The translations under genes and the position numbers were made by a program. The notes under the pieces are model-generated. The model was not told the DNA's origin. It was given only the letters and a program-made list of their open reading frames with translations, and searched no databases. This document shows positions 7,689-14,605 of a DNA stretch of 14,605 bases, in pieces. The stretch comes from an uncultured Prevotella sp. (GTDB lineage Bacteria > Bacteroidota > Bacteroidia > Bacteroidales > Bacteroidaceae), in contig CAKQFW010000029.1 of the NCBI GenBank assembly GCA_934230965.1, positions 1 to 14,605 on the forward strand, written 5' to 3'. Every line of letters starts with the position of its first letter. Within the stretch, counting starts at the first letter, position 1.

Positions 7689-8258
7689 TTAATCTCTTAG
7701 TTTTATTTCGCAATTGTCTAACGATTCAATAATGGCCAATGATTCAACGTGGATGCCCAAATTGCGTAGGTATTCACCTCCGTTTTGGAACGCTTTTTCG
7801 ATAATAAATCCCATACCTACAAGTTCGGCGTCGGCTTGTTTCACCAAATCAACAATGCCTTTAGCTGCGTTTCCATAGGCAAGGAAATCGTCAATAAAAA
7901 GCACTCGGTCGCCTTTCTTCAGATATTCTTTGCTGATAACGACATTGTATGAGCGTTGCTTAGTAAAAGATGTTACTTCAGTGCATAACATTTCACCCAT
8001 TGTGTTAGGCTTTTTCTTTTTAGCAAATACAACGGGAAGATTAAGAAGGAAACCCATCATGATGGCAGGTGCTATGCCAGAAGCTTCGATAGTGATAATT
8101 TTGTTTACTTCAGAGGCTGCAAATCGGCGGATAAATTCTACAGCAATGTCTTTCATCAAATTGGGATCCATCTGATGGTTAATAAATTTATCAACCTTTA
8201 GAATTCCACCAGGAAAGCATTTTCCATCTTTTTCAATACGTTCTTTAAGTCGTTTCAT
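7689..8258 (-). CDS. xpt: Xanthine phosphoribosyltransferase
   Basis: Xpt salvages xanthine by joining it to PRPP to give XMP, a GMP precursor, in the cytoplasm. The 189-residue length and N-terminus (MKRLKERI, then [18 protein letters not shown]) match the Firmicutes/Bacteroidota Xpt family rather than E. coli Gpt. The [13 protein letters not shown] segment and the PRPP-binding motif [13 protein letters not shown] with Asp123-Asp124 (codons 7887-7892) are intact, as is the [12 protein letters not shown] basic loop. No purine riboswitch is evident in the 80 bp upstream, unlike many Firmicutes xpt genes. It lies 80 bp after the GNAT-like gene on the same strand and 126 bp before the ThiE-like gene, which has its own promoter. 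No xanthine permease gene accompanies it here. Confidence 0.93.
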   Translation of the reverse strand: MKRLKERIEKDGKCFPGGILKVDKFINHQMDPNLMKDIAVEFIRRFAASEVNKIITIEASGIAPAIMMGFLLNLPVVFAKKKKPNTMGEMLCTEVTSFTKQRSYNVVISKEYLKKGDRVLFIDDFLAYGNAAKGIVDLVKQADAELVGMGFIIEKAFQNGGEYLRNLGIHVESLAIIESLDNCEIKLRD

Positions 8259-8338
8259 ATAAATATTTAATGTATGTGTGTGATAAATATGTGTTTATAT
8301 TAATTATTTTAAGTTGTAGATAGGGGCGCTTTGTTAGT

Positions 8339-9319
8339 TTATCCGTTATAAATCCATGATAATAATTTATTGATACCTGTAAACGGAAATCTAAACCATC
8401 TGAATTTTGCTGTAGGCTTTCCTCCAAAGTTAAGAATAAACTCTCTGTATGGATTAGAACGATACGGAAGGCCAACATCAAGGAAGAATAGGTGGTCGTA
8501 ACCTTTGTTTTGTGCATATGCTAATGCTCCCCAAACAGTCATTAATGCGGGACGTAATAATGGATATGTTTTACGGCGTGAAGCCGTGAACCATAGATAG
8601 GCATCATTTCCTGAAAATAACAAAGTGCATCCTCCTATTATTTTGTTTTTATAGGTGGTAATAAGGTTTATTCCGTTGCCTGATAGTTGTATCTGTTGAA
8701 ACAGTTTAACATTGGGAATATTGCGTCGAAACTTAAAGCGGAAATGTTTCTTTAGTAATGAAACATAACGCTGCGTTTCATCGTCGTCATTGCATGGGCG
8801 AGTAGAAACACCGTTTTCGTGAATGTTGGTTATTCGTTGTAAAGTTTTATGTCCTAAACGTTTTGTTATTGGGGCACTATGTAACGAATTATGCACTTCT
8901 TGCCAAGGGATGGGAATGTATCCATTCTTTCGAAACAATCGGTATCCAAACATTTTTTCCTTTAGCCTACTAAATTCAGCATATAGGCATTTTGTACGTC
9001 TGAATATACGTGTTGCCTCTGTTAGCATTGCATTAAATATTTCTTCTTTATTTGAAAGGTGAAACTCATATTCGCCCTCTCCATACACATGACCATGTCG
9101 AATAAAGAAGGGTGGGAAGAATGAATGGTGGGTTACAATAATAATCAGCATGTGAGCTACCACGCACTTTTTAGCATCTAAAGCAACGACCATATATGGA
9201 ACTATGCCTGATGCTTGTTCAAGTGTGCGGAAGAACTGGCTGCTGTGAAAAAAGTCGGAGCAGACCATTTCGGGCAACTCGTATCCATGCAGTATCGTAA
9301 CAACCTTAGCCTCATTCAT
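8339..9319 (-). CDS. GNAT/FemAB-like acyltransferase family protein, hypothetical
   Basis: This 326-residue protein of unknown role resembles the FemAB/BioF2-like branch of the GNAT superfamily. The N-terminal half (about 20-155) looks like a first, degenerate GNAT-like domain, including a FSRLKEKMFGYRLFRKNGYIP segment. The C-terminal half (about 180-300) carries the more typical pattern: LLKKHFRFKFRRNIPN, then NLITTYKNKIIGGCTLLFSG, then YLWFTASRRKTYPLLRPALMTVWGALAYAQNKGYDHLFFLDVG. That matches strand-turn-strand followed by the helix that normally borders the acyl-CoA or aminoacyl donor. It ends in a basic, aromatic tail (KFRWFRFPF). No signal peptide or clear membrane segment is seen. Relatives act in cell-envelope or peptide-bridge modification, but nothing here identifies the substrate. 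It is the first gene of the minus-strand run, divergent from fhs. Confidence 0.7.
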   Translation of the reverse strand: MNEAKVVTILHGYELPEMVCSDFFHSSQFFRTLEQASGIVPYMVVALDAKKCVVAHMLIIIVTHHSFFPPFFIRHGHVYGEGEYEFHLSNKEEIFNAMLTEATRIFRRTKCLYAEFSRLKEKMFGYRLFRKNGYIPIPWQEVHNSLHSAPITKRLGHKTLQRITNIHENGVSTRPCNDDDETQRYVSLLKKHFRFKFRRNIPNVKLFQQIQLSGNGINLITTYKNKIIGGCTLLFSGNDAYLWFTASRRKTYPLLRPALMTVWGALAYAQNKGYDHLFFLDVGLPYRSNPYREFILNFGGKPTAKFRWFRFPFTGINKLLSWIYNG

Positions 9320-9323
9320 GCAA

Positions 9324-9355
9324 CAAAAATAATAAATGTTTTTTAAACCTACAAC
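9324..9355 (-). promoter_or_regulatory. Possible promoter of the GNAT-like gene
   Basis: On the minus strand TATTTTTG (9324-9331) matches the TAnnTTTG consensus, with GTTG (9352-9355) 20 bases upstream as a possible -33 element. The -7 box ends only four bases before the ATG at 9319, so transcription from it would give an almost leaderless mRNA. Chance occurrence in AT-rich DNA is a real alternative; a weaker TAGGTTTA lies further upstream. Confidence 0.3.
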
Positions 9356-9474
9356 TATATTTTATTGATATTTGATTTAGTGTGGTTTTTTTTGATGTAT
9401 CCATTAAATAGTGAATATGCTTTGTATATGGTTTTACTTAATAATTATAATATAGGGTGAGTTTCTGATGTAAA

Positions 9475-9510
9475 TTGTTTTTTTTATTAAAATAAAGTGA
9501 CTACCTTTGC
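9475..9510 (+). promoter_or_regulatory. Bacteroidota promoter for fhs
   Basis: TACCTTTG at 9502-9509, followed by C, matches the -7 consensus TAnnTTTG. The nearest TTG upstream is at 9475-9477, 24 bases away and longer than the usual 19-21, with a T-run between, so the -33 element is weak. The predicted leader to the ATG at 9583 is roughly 65-70 nt. I recognise no riboswitch in it. Confidence 0.6.
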
Positions 9511-9582
9511 ACTATCATAATACAAACCTTGCCTGTCGTTCATGATATGGCATAACTTACTATTATTATAAAACTGACAAAT

Positions 9583-11250
9583 ATGAAATCAGACATTGAA
9601 ATCGCCCGCAGTATCAAGTTGAAAGAAATTAGTGACGTCGCTCAGAGTTGTGGCATCCCTACAGATCAAATTGAACATTACGGAAGATACATTGCTAAGG
9701 TGCCCTTGAATCTTATTGATGAGGAAAAGGTAAAGAAGAGCCATCTTGTCTTAGTTACAGCTATCACACCCACAAAGGCGGGTATCGGCAAGACGACGGT
9801 ATCAGTAGGATTGGCATTGGGGCTTAATCGTATCGGAAAGAAAGCTGTATGTGCATTGCGTGAGCCTTCTTTAGGTCCATGTTTTGGTATGAAGGGTGGC
9901 GCTGCTGGTGGAGGTTACGCTCAGGTTCTGCCTATGGATAAAATAAATCTTCATTTTACTGGCGATTTCCATGCTATCACATCTGCCCACAATATGATAA
10001 CAGCCCTTTTGGATAACTATATATACCAAAATCGCGATAACGGTTTCGCCCTTAAGGAGGTTTTGTGGAACCGTGTGCTTGATGTGAACGACCGTGGCCT
10101 TCGTTATATCGTTACTGGTTTGGGAGCACGTACAAATGGTGTTACCCGTGAGTCGGGATTTGACATCACTCCTGCATCAGAGATTATGGCCATTATGTGT
10201 CTTGCCACTGATGAAAACGATTTGCGTCGTCGTATTGAAAATATCTTGTTAGGTTTCACAACAGAGGGTAAGCCATTTACGGTTAAAGATATGGGTGTGG
10301 CTGGTGCTATTACTGTGTTGTTGCGTGATGCTTTGGCTCCTAACTTAGTGCAGACAACAGAAAATACTGCGGCCTTTGTACATGGTGGACCGTTTGCTAA
10401 TATTGCTCATGGATGTAACTCGATACTTGCTACCAAAATGGCAATGACTTTCTCTGACTATACTATTACAGAGGCTGGATTTGGAGCTGATCTTGGTGCT
10501 GAGAAATTTTATGATATCAAATGTCGCAAGGCTGGACTTCAGCCTACACTTACCGTTATTGTGGCCACTGCACAGGGCTTGAAAATGCATGGCGGTGTAG
10601 ACGTGGATAAGATAAAAGAACCTAACCATGATGGCTTGATACGTGGCTTGGAAAATCTGGATAAACACATCAGCAATTTGCAGAATTACGGTCAGACAGT
10701 TGTCGTTGCATTTAATCGTTATGCAACTGACACTGATGAAGAGATAGATATCGTTCGTACACATTGTGCAGAAATGGGTGTGGGTTTTGCTGTCAATAAC
10801 GCATTCAATGAAGGTGGAAAGGGTGCGGAAGAACTGGCTCGACTTGTTGTTCATACTATTGAAGAGAAACCTTCTTCTGCCCTTCAGTTGGCTTATGATG
10901 ACAATGATAGCGTAGAGGAAAAGATAGAAAAGGTTTCTACCAAGGTTTATGGCGCACAAGAAGTTACATTTAGTGCCGAGGCTAAGAAGAAACTGAAGAT
11001 GATATATGATATGGGTTACGATAAGTTCCCAGTGTGTATTGCTAAAACACAATATTCGTTCTCAACAGATCCGAAACTTTATGGCGTCGCAAAAGGCTTT
11101 ACTGTGAATGTTAGTGATATTGTTATCAATGCTGGAGCAGAGATGTTAGTGGCTATCGCCGGCAAAATTATGCGTATGCCAGGCTTGCCGAAAGAGCCTC
11201 AAGCCTTACATATTGATATTGTGAATGGCGAAATAGAAGGATTATCATAA
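9583..11250 (+). CDS. fhs: Formate-tetrahydrofolate ligase
   Basis: Fhs (10-formyl-THF synthetase) uses ATP to load formate onto tetrahydrofolate, supplying one-carbon units for purines and, after reduction, for serine and methionine. The 555-residue length is normal for the monofunctional enzyme. The phosphate-binding loop [11 protein letters not shown] is at residues 62-72, followed by [25 protein letters not shown], a hallmark of the family. HLTGDFHAI appears here as HFTGDFHAI, and [14 protein letters not shown] and the C-terminal MPGLPK are also present. All core motifs are kept. It has its own promoter, is divergent from the GNAT-like gene, and converges on pflA with a shared hairpin terminator. 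Its substrate formate is the product of the PflB encoded next door, so the two transcription units form a formate-to-folate module. Confidence 0.97.
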   Translation: MKSDIEIARSIKLKEISDVAQSCGIPTDQIEHYGRYIAKVPLNLIDEEKVKKSHLVLVTAITPTKAGIGKTTVSVGLALGLNRIGKKAVCALREPSLGPCFGMKGGAAGGGYAQVLPMDKINLHFTGDFHAITSAHNMITALLDNYIYQNRDNGFALKEVLWNRVLDVNDRGLRYIVTGLGARTNGVTRESGFDITPASEIMAIMCLATDENDLRRRIENILLGFTTEGKPFTVKDMGVAGAITVLLRDALAPNLVQTTENTAAFVHGGPFANIAHGCNSILATKMAMTFSDYTITEAGFGADLGAEKFYDIKCRKAGLQPTLTVIVATAQGLKMHGGVDVDKIKEPNHDGLIRGLENLDKHISNLQNYGQTVVVAFNRYATDTDEEIDIVRTHCAEMGVGFAVNNAFNEGGKGAEELARLVVHTIEEKPSSALQLAYDDNDSVEEKIEKVSTKVYGAQEVTFSAEAKKKLKMIYDMGYDKFPVCIAKTQYSFSTDPKLYGVAKGFTVNVSDIVINAGAEMLVAIAGKIMRMPGLPKEPQALHIDIVNGEIEGLS

Positions 11251-11301
11251 TACCGTTTTGTGCTTATTCATAAATATGGATAAGAAATAGAGAAACAAAC
11301 A

Positions 11302-11350
11302 AAAAGAGGTATATAACGACTTAAATGTGAAATCGTTATATACCTCTTTT
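11302..11350. terminator. Bidirectional hairpin terminator between fhs and pflA
   Basis: Arms of 18 bases, 11302-11319 and 11333-11350, are perfectly complementary (AAAAGAGGTATATAACGA and its complement) around a 13-nt loop. An A-run opens the stem and a T-run closes it, so it can act as an intrinsic terminator in both directions. It lies 51 bp after the fhs stop and 32 bp beyond the pflA stop, between convergent genes. Confidence 0.9.
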
Positions 11351-11382
11351 CGTATTTAAAGCTTGAATGTTTTTTATTGCTT

Positions 11383-12105
11383 TTAGAAACAAGGCTTGTA
11401 TTTAGATAACTTTTTGCGTATCTCGTTAGCACGTTCTGCCTTTAGTGGTTCTGTGCCTTTTAACGGATAGTTGATGCCTAATTTCTCATATTTATATTCG
11501 CCAAGTGTATGGTAAGGAAGAATTTCGATCTTCTCTACTACACTATATTGTGAAACATGTTGCCCTAAATTGTCAAGCCACAGGTCGTTGTCTGTTACTC
11601 CAGGTACCACAACGTGTCTGATCCATGTTGATATACCAAGTTTTTGTAACTGGTCAAGAAACAATAAATTGTTTTCTTGTGGTCGACCTGTAAGGCGAGG
11701 GTAGAGGTCGGCATCCATTGTCTTGATGTCAAGAAGCACCAAATCGGTTTCGGAGAGAACTTTTTCAACTTTCGGGGATAGATAGGCGCCACTGGTGTCT
11801 AATGCTGTGTGAAGGCCTTCTGCATGGCAAAGCTTGAAGAAGCGATGGGCAAAATCGGCTTGCATTAATGGCTCTCCGCCTGATAAGGTAACGCCACCTG
11901 AAGCATAGAAACTGCGGTAACTTAGCACTTCTTTTAATAGTTCTTCAGGCGTTAAGTTGTATTGACATTGCCTTTGAACGTTCCAAGTGTCAGGATTGTG
12001 GCAGAACATGCAGCGCAGTGGGCATCCTTGCATAAAGGCAACAAACCTTATGCCTGGCCCGTCCACTGTGCCGAATGTTTCTATTGAATGAATGTGTCCA
12101 ATCAT
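11383..12105 (-). CDS. pflA: Pyruvate formate-lyase activating enzyme
   Basis: PflA is a radical-SAM enzyme that abstracts a hydrogen from the radical glycine of PflB, switching it on under anaerobic conditions. The 240-residue length fits. The [4Fe-4S] motif is CPLRCMFC, with Cys28, Cys32 and Cys35 (CX3CX2C), followed by HNPDTW as in true PFL activases. The SAM-binding SGGEPLMQ and the DLVLLDIKTMD segment are present. No extra ferredoxin domain is inserted, which separates it from glycyl-radical activases of the glycerol dehydratase type. It begins 10 bp after the pflB stop, so it is cotranscribed with and possibly translationally linked to pflB. It is followed by the shared terminator. Confidence 0.96.
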   Translation of the reverse strand: MIGHIHSIETFGTVDGPGIRFVAFMQGCPLRCMFCHNPDTWNVQRQCQYNLTPEELLKEVLSYRSFYASGGVTLSGGEPLMQADFAHRFFKLCHAEGLHTALDTSGAYLSPKVEKVLSETDLVLLDIKTMDADLYPRLTGRPQENNLLFLDQLQKLGISTWIRHVVVPGVTDNDLWLDNLGQHVSQYSVVEKIEILPYHTLGEYKYEKLGINYPLKGTEPLKAERANEIRKKLSKYKPCF

Positions 12106-12115
12106 TTAGCGTTTA

Positions 12116-14356
12116 TCACATACTAGCATTGATGGTTCTTGACAGCACATCAAGTTGTTGCTCACGTGTCAGTTTTACAAAATTGACAGCGTATCCACTG
12201 ACGCGAATGGTGAGTTGCGGATATTTCTCGGGATGATTCATCGCGTCTACTAGAAGTTCACGGTCAAACACATTTACATTAATATGTTGTCCGCCATGTG
12301 GTGTAAAGTAGCCATCAAGGAGAGCTACGAGATTTGCTTGCTGCATATCTTTTTGCTTACCTAATGCTGAAGGCGAAATGGCAAAAGTATAAGATATGCC
12401 ATCGCGTGAATGTTGGAAAGGAAGTTTTGCTACTGACGCCAATGCGGCTATAGCACCTTTAATATCTCGAGCATTCATAGGGTTTGCACCAGGTGCAAAA
12501 GGCACACCTTTTTGGCGGCCGTCAGGAGTTGCGCCTGTGTTGCGTCCGTACACCACATTCGAGGTAATGGTGAGCAAACTTTGTGTGGGAATGGCGTTAC
12601 GGTAGGTGCGGTGTTGACGCAGATATTCCATGAATTTTTCTGTCAGTTCAACAGCTATCGCATCGGTCTCTTCGTTGTTGTTTCCAAAAGGAATGTATTC
12701 GCCTTCTTCGATATTATAGTCAACTGCTAATCCTGTTTCATCTCTAATGATACGTATTTTGCAGTGTTTCATGGCTGCAATCGAGTCGGTAACAATCGAT
12801 AAGCCTGCAATACCTGTAGCTCGTGTGCGCTCAACGTCACCATCATGCAATGCCATCTCAAAAGCCTCATAGTCATACTTATCGTGCATGTAATGAATAA
12901 TTTTCAGCGCGTTTACATAGGTTTTGGCTAACCAGCGCATCATATTTTCAAAACGAGGCATAAACTCATCATAGGTAAGATAGTCAGAGGTGATGGGGGC
13001 AAAGCTTGGCGCTACCTGATGTCCTGTTATTTCATCGCGGCCACCATTGATAGCATACAGCATACATTTAGCTAAGTTGGCGCGAGCACCGAAGAACTGC
13101 ATCTGTTTACCAATCTTCATGGGCGACACACAGCAGGCAATGCCGTAGTCGTCACCAAGGTCTGCTCGCATTAAGTCATCGTTTTCAAATTGAATGGCAC
13201 TGGTGTCGATACTTACCTTAGCACAATAGCGTTTCCATGCCTCAGGAAGACGAGGACTCCACAGAATGGTGAGGTTGGGTTCTGGTGATGGGCCCATATT
13301 ATACAAGGTGTGTAGGAAACGATAGTCGGTTTTGGTGACCATAGATCGTCCATCAATACCCATTCCACCAATTGAGGCTGTTGCCCAAATAGGGTCTCCG
13401 CTAAACAAATCATTATATTCAGGAGTACGCAAGAAACGCACAATGCGCAATTTCATTATCATTTGGTCAATGAGTTCCTGTGCTTCTTCTTCAGTGAGCA
13501 CTCCGTTGTGAAGGTCGCGTTCAATAAAAATGTCAAGGAAAGCACACACACGACCCAATGACATAGCTGCTCCGTCTTGGTCTTTTACAGCTCCAAGGTA
13601 GCCGAAATATGTCCACTGCACTGCTTCTCGGGCGTTTGTTGCAGGTTTGCTTACATCAAAACCATAAGCTGCACACATGCGTTCAAATTGTTTCAGTGCT
13701 TGAATTTGTTCTGAAACCTCTTCGCGACAACGTACAATTTCTTCTGTAAACTCTTGAATGTCAATTCGATTAAAGTAACGCTTTTTCTCTTCAATGAGGT
13801 TGGCTGTTCCGTAAAGAGCAATACGTCGATAGTCGCCAATGATGCGTCCGCGTCCGTATGCATCAGGTAAGCCTGTAATGATGTGTGAGTGGCGGGCTGC
13901 TTTTATATCATCATTATAAACGCTAAATACTCCTTCGTTGTGTGTTTTTCTGTATTTAGTGTAGATTTCTTTTGTCGCAGGATCAAGTTCATAACCATAC
14001 GACTGCAATGCTCTTTCAACCATGCGGATACCGCCTTTCGGGAAAATTCCTCGTTTCAGCGGAGCGTCAGTCTGTAAACCTACGATTACCTCACTGTCTT
14101 TATCAATGTATCCAGCTCCGTAGGTGTCGATGCTTTGTGGTAGACGCGTTTCGGCATCATATACCCCTTTGTCACGTTCTACTTCGAACATATCAGACAG
14201 AATGTTCCAAAGCTTTTTGGTACGGTCTGTGGCCGAAGTGAGGAATGACTCATCGCCTTGATAGGGCACATAGTTTGCTTGAATAAAATCACGTACATCG
14301 ATTTCATGTTTCCAATTAGAACCTTTGAAATCGGTTTGCAGGTTTTTTAATACCAT
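12116..14356 (-). CDS. pflB: Formate C-acetyltransferase (pyruvate formate-lyase)
   Basis: PflB converts pyruvate and CoA to acetyl-CoA and formate by glycyl-radical chemistry, in anaerobic fermentation. The catalytic cysteine pair is in [14 protein letters not shown] (Cys408-Cys409, codons 13130-13135). The radical glycine is in [11 protein letters not shown] (Gly721, codon 12194-12196). Both spacings match E. coli PflB (418/419 and 734). [18 protein letters not shown] and the WGYAG-like segment near the start of the barrel are also family features. From the chosen ATG at 14356 the protein has 746 residues against 760 in E. coli. The frame extends to an ATG at 14407, but that lies upstream of the predicted promoter -7 box and its 17 extra residues ([11 protein letters not shown]...) have no family counterpart. 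pflA follows after 10 bp. Confidence 0.97.
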   Translation of the reverse strand: MVLKNLQTDFKGSNWKHEIDVRDFIQANYVPYQGDESFLTSATDRTKKLWNILSDMFEVERDKGVYDAETRLPQSIDTYGAGYIDKDSEVIVGLQTDAPLKRGIFPKGGIRMVERALQSYGYELDPATKEIYTKYRKTHNEGVFSVYNDDIKAARHSHIITGLPDAYGRGRIIGDYRRIALYGTANLIEEKKRYFNRIDIQEFTEEIVRCREEVSEQIQALKQFERMCAAYGFDVSKPATNAREAVQWTYFGYLGAVKDQDGAAMSLGRVCAFLDIFIERDLHNGVLTEEEAQELIDQMIMKLRIVRFLRTPEYNDLFSGDPIWATASIGGMGIDGRSMVTKTDYRFLHTLYNMGPSPEPNLTILWSPRLPEAWKRYCAKVSIDTSAIQFENDDLMRADLGDDYGIACCVSPMKIGKQMQFFGARANLAKCMLYAINGGRDEITGHQVAPSFAPITSDYLTYDEFMPRFENMMRWLAKTYVNALKIIHYMHDKYDYEAFEMALHDGDVERTRATGIAGLSIVTDSIAAMKHCKIRIIRDETGLAVDYNIEEGEYIPFGNNNEETDAIAVELTEKFMEYLRQHRTYRNAIPTQSLLTITSNVVYGRNTGATPDGRQKGVPFAPGANPMNARDIKGAIAALASVAKLPFQHSRDGISYTFAISPSALGKQKDMQQANLVALLDGYFTPHGGQHINVNVFDRELLVDAMNHPEKYPQLTIRVSGYAVNFVKLTREQQLDVLSRTINASM

Positions 14357-14393
14357 GTGGATTGTAGAGTTTTTAATGTTTGAAAATCTGAAT

Positions 14394-14426
14394 GCAAAGT
14401 TAATCATTTTCCTTTATTCATACAAA
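14394..14426 (-). promoter_or_regulatory. Strong Bacteroidota promoter for pflBA
   Basis: On the minus strand TAACTTTG (14395-14402, followed by C at 14394) matches TAnnTTTG exactly. TTTG (14423-14426) lies 20 bases upstream, a full match to the -33 element at the ideal spacing. The expected start of transcription near 14387 gives a leader of about 30 nt to the ATG at 14356 and rules out the longer reading frame beginning at 14407. I see no clear FNR-type palindrome nearby. Confidence 0.75.
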
Positions 14427-14605
14427 CATTCTTGCCTTTAAGATGCTTCTTTCAGTTTTTTACTTGTTTTGAGGATAAAGATAAATGTAAAAAACAATCT
14501 TTGGTATATGTTTTATGTTTTAAAAAACGTATCTTTCCTCTATAAAACAAAAATGAATATCTCCGCAAAAGGTAACTAAACATCAGTATAATTAAAATGA
14601 GGCGC
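14427..14605. other. AT-rich non-coding region upstream of pflB
   Basis: No convincing open frame, RNA gene or repeat is visible here up to the window edge. On the minus strand TACCTTTT near 14562-14569 resembles a -7 box with one mismatch and could be part of a second, distal pflB promoter. On the plus strand TATCTTTC (14529-14536) is a one-mismatch box without a matching -33. Both are weak. Confidence 0.35.

Noticed and set aside
9320..9582. Possible riboswitch or small RNA in the divergent intergenic region
   Set aside because: I could see no conserved riboswitch core or strong stem structure; the region is AT-rich with promoter-like boxes only.
10345..11052. Long 235-codon open frame on the minus strand inside fhs
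   Set aside because: It is fully antisense to a strongly conserved gene, its translation is rich in Cys, Ile and Phe without domain motifs, and it has no promoter or start context.

Overview
The window looks like an ordinary chromosomal segment of a Bacteroidota bacterium, most likely order Bacteroidales and Prevotella-like. Three things support this. Several genes are preceded by the phylum-specific promoter pattern (TTTG or TTG, about 20 nt, then TAnnTTTG). Well-placed Shine-Dalgarno sequences are almost absent. The proteins (MetH, TsaD, Fhs, PflB, a TlpA-type lipoprotein) read like Bacteroidales versions. The genus is inference. I see no insertion sequence, phage gene, CRISPR array, tRNA or rRNA, and codon use looks even throughout.

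Positions 1-5250, plus strand: a tightly spaced run of metH (5' end outside the window), map, tsaD, pncC and a PP2C-like phosphatase. They serve one-carbon/methionine metabolism, N-terminal Met removal, tRNA t6A modification and NMN salvage, plus one unassigned phosphatase-like protein. A strong bidirectional hairpin at 5267-5307 closes the run and also serves the convergent genes opposite.

Positions 5359-9319, minus strand: read in transcription order, a GNAT/FemAB-like protein, xpt, a divergent ThiE/TenI-family protein, prs and a thioredoxin-like lipoprotein. A good promoter lies in front of the ThiE-like gene, so ThiE-like/prs/thioredoxin probably form one unit. GNAT and xpt may form another. 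The PRPP synthase sits close to a PRPP-consuming phosphoribosyltransferase.

Positions 9320-14605: fhs (plus strand, own promoter) converges on the pflB-pflA operon (minus strand, own promoter), with a second long bidirectional hairpin at 11302-11350 between them. PflB, activated by PflA, makes formate from pyruvate. Fhs charges formate onto tetrahydrofolate, and the folate one-carbon pool feeds MetH after reduction. This formate-to-folate module is the clearest functional theme.

Nothing here is a clearly new system. The points most worth a second look are a MetH that stops just before the AdoMet reactivation domain, the PP2C-like gene at the end of the tsaD/pncC run, and the ThiE-like protein that lacks several canonical active-site motifs.
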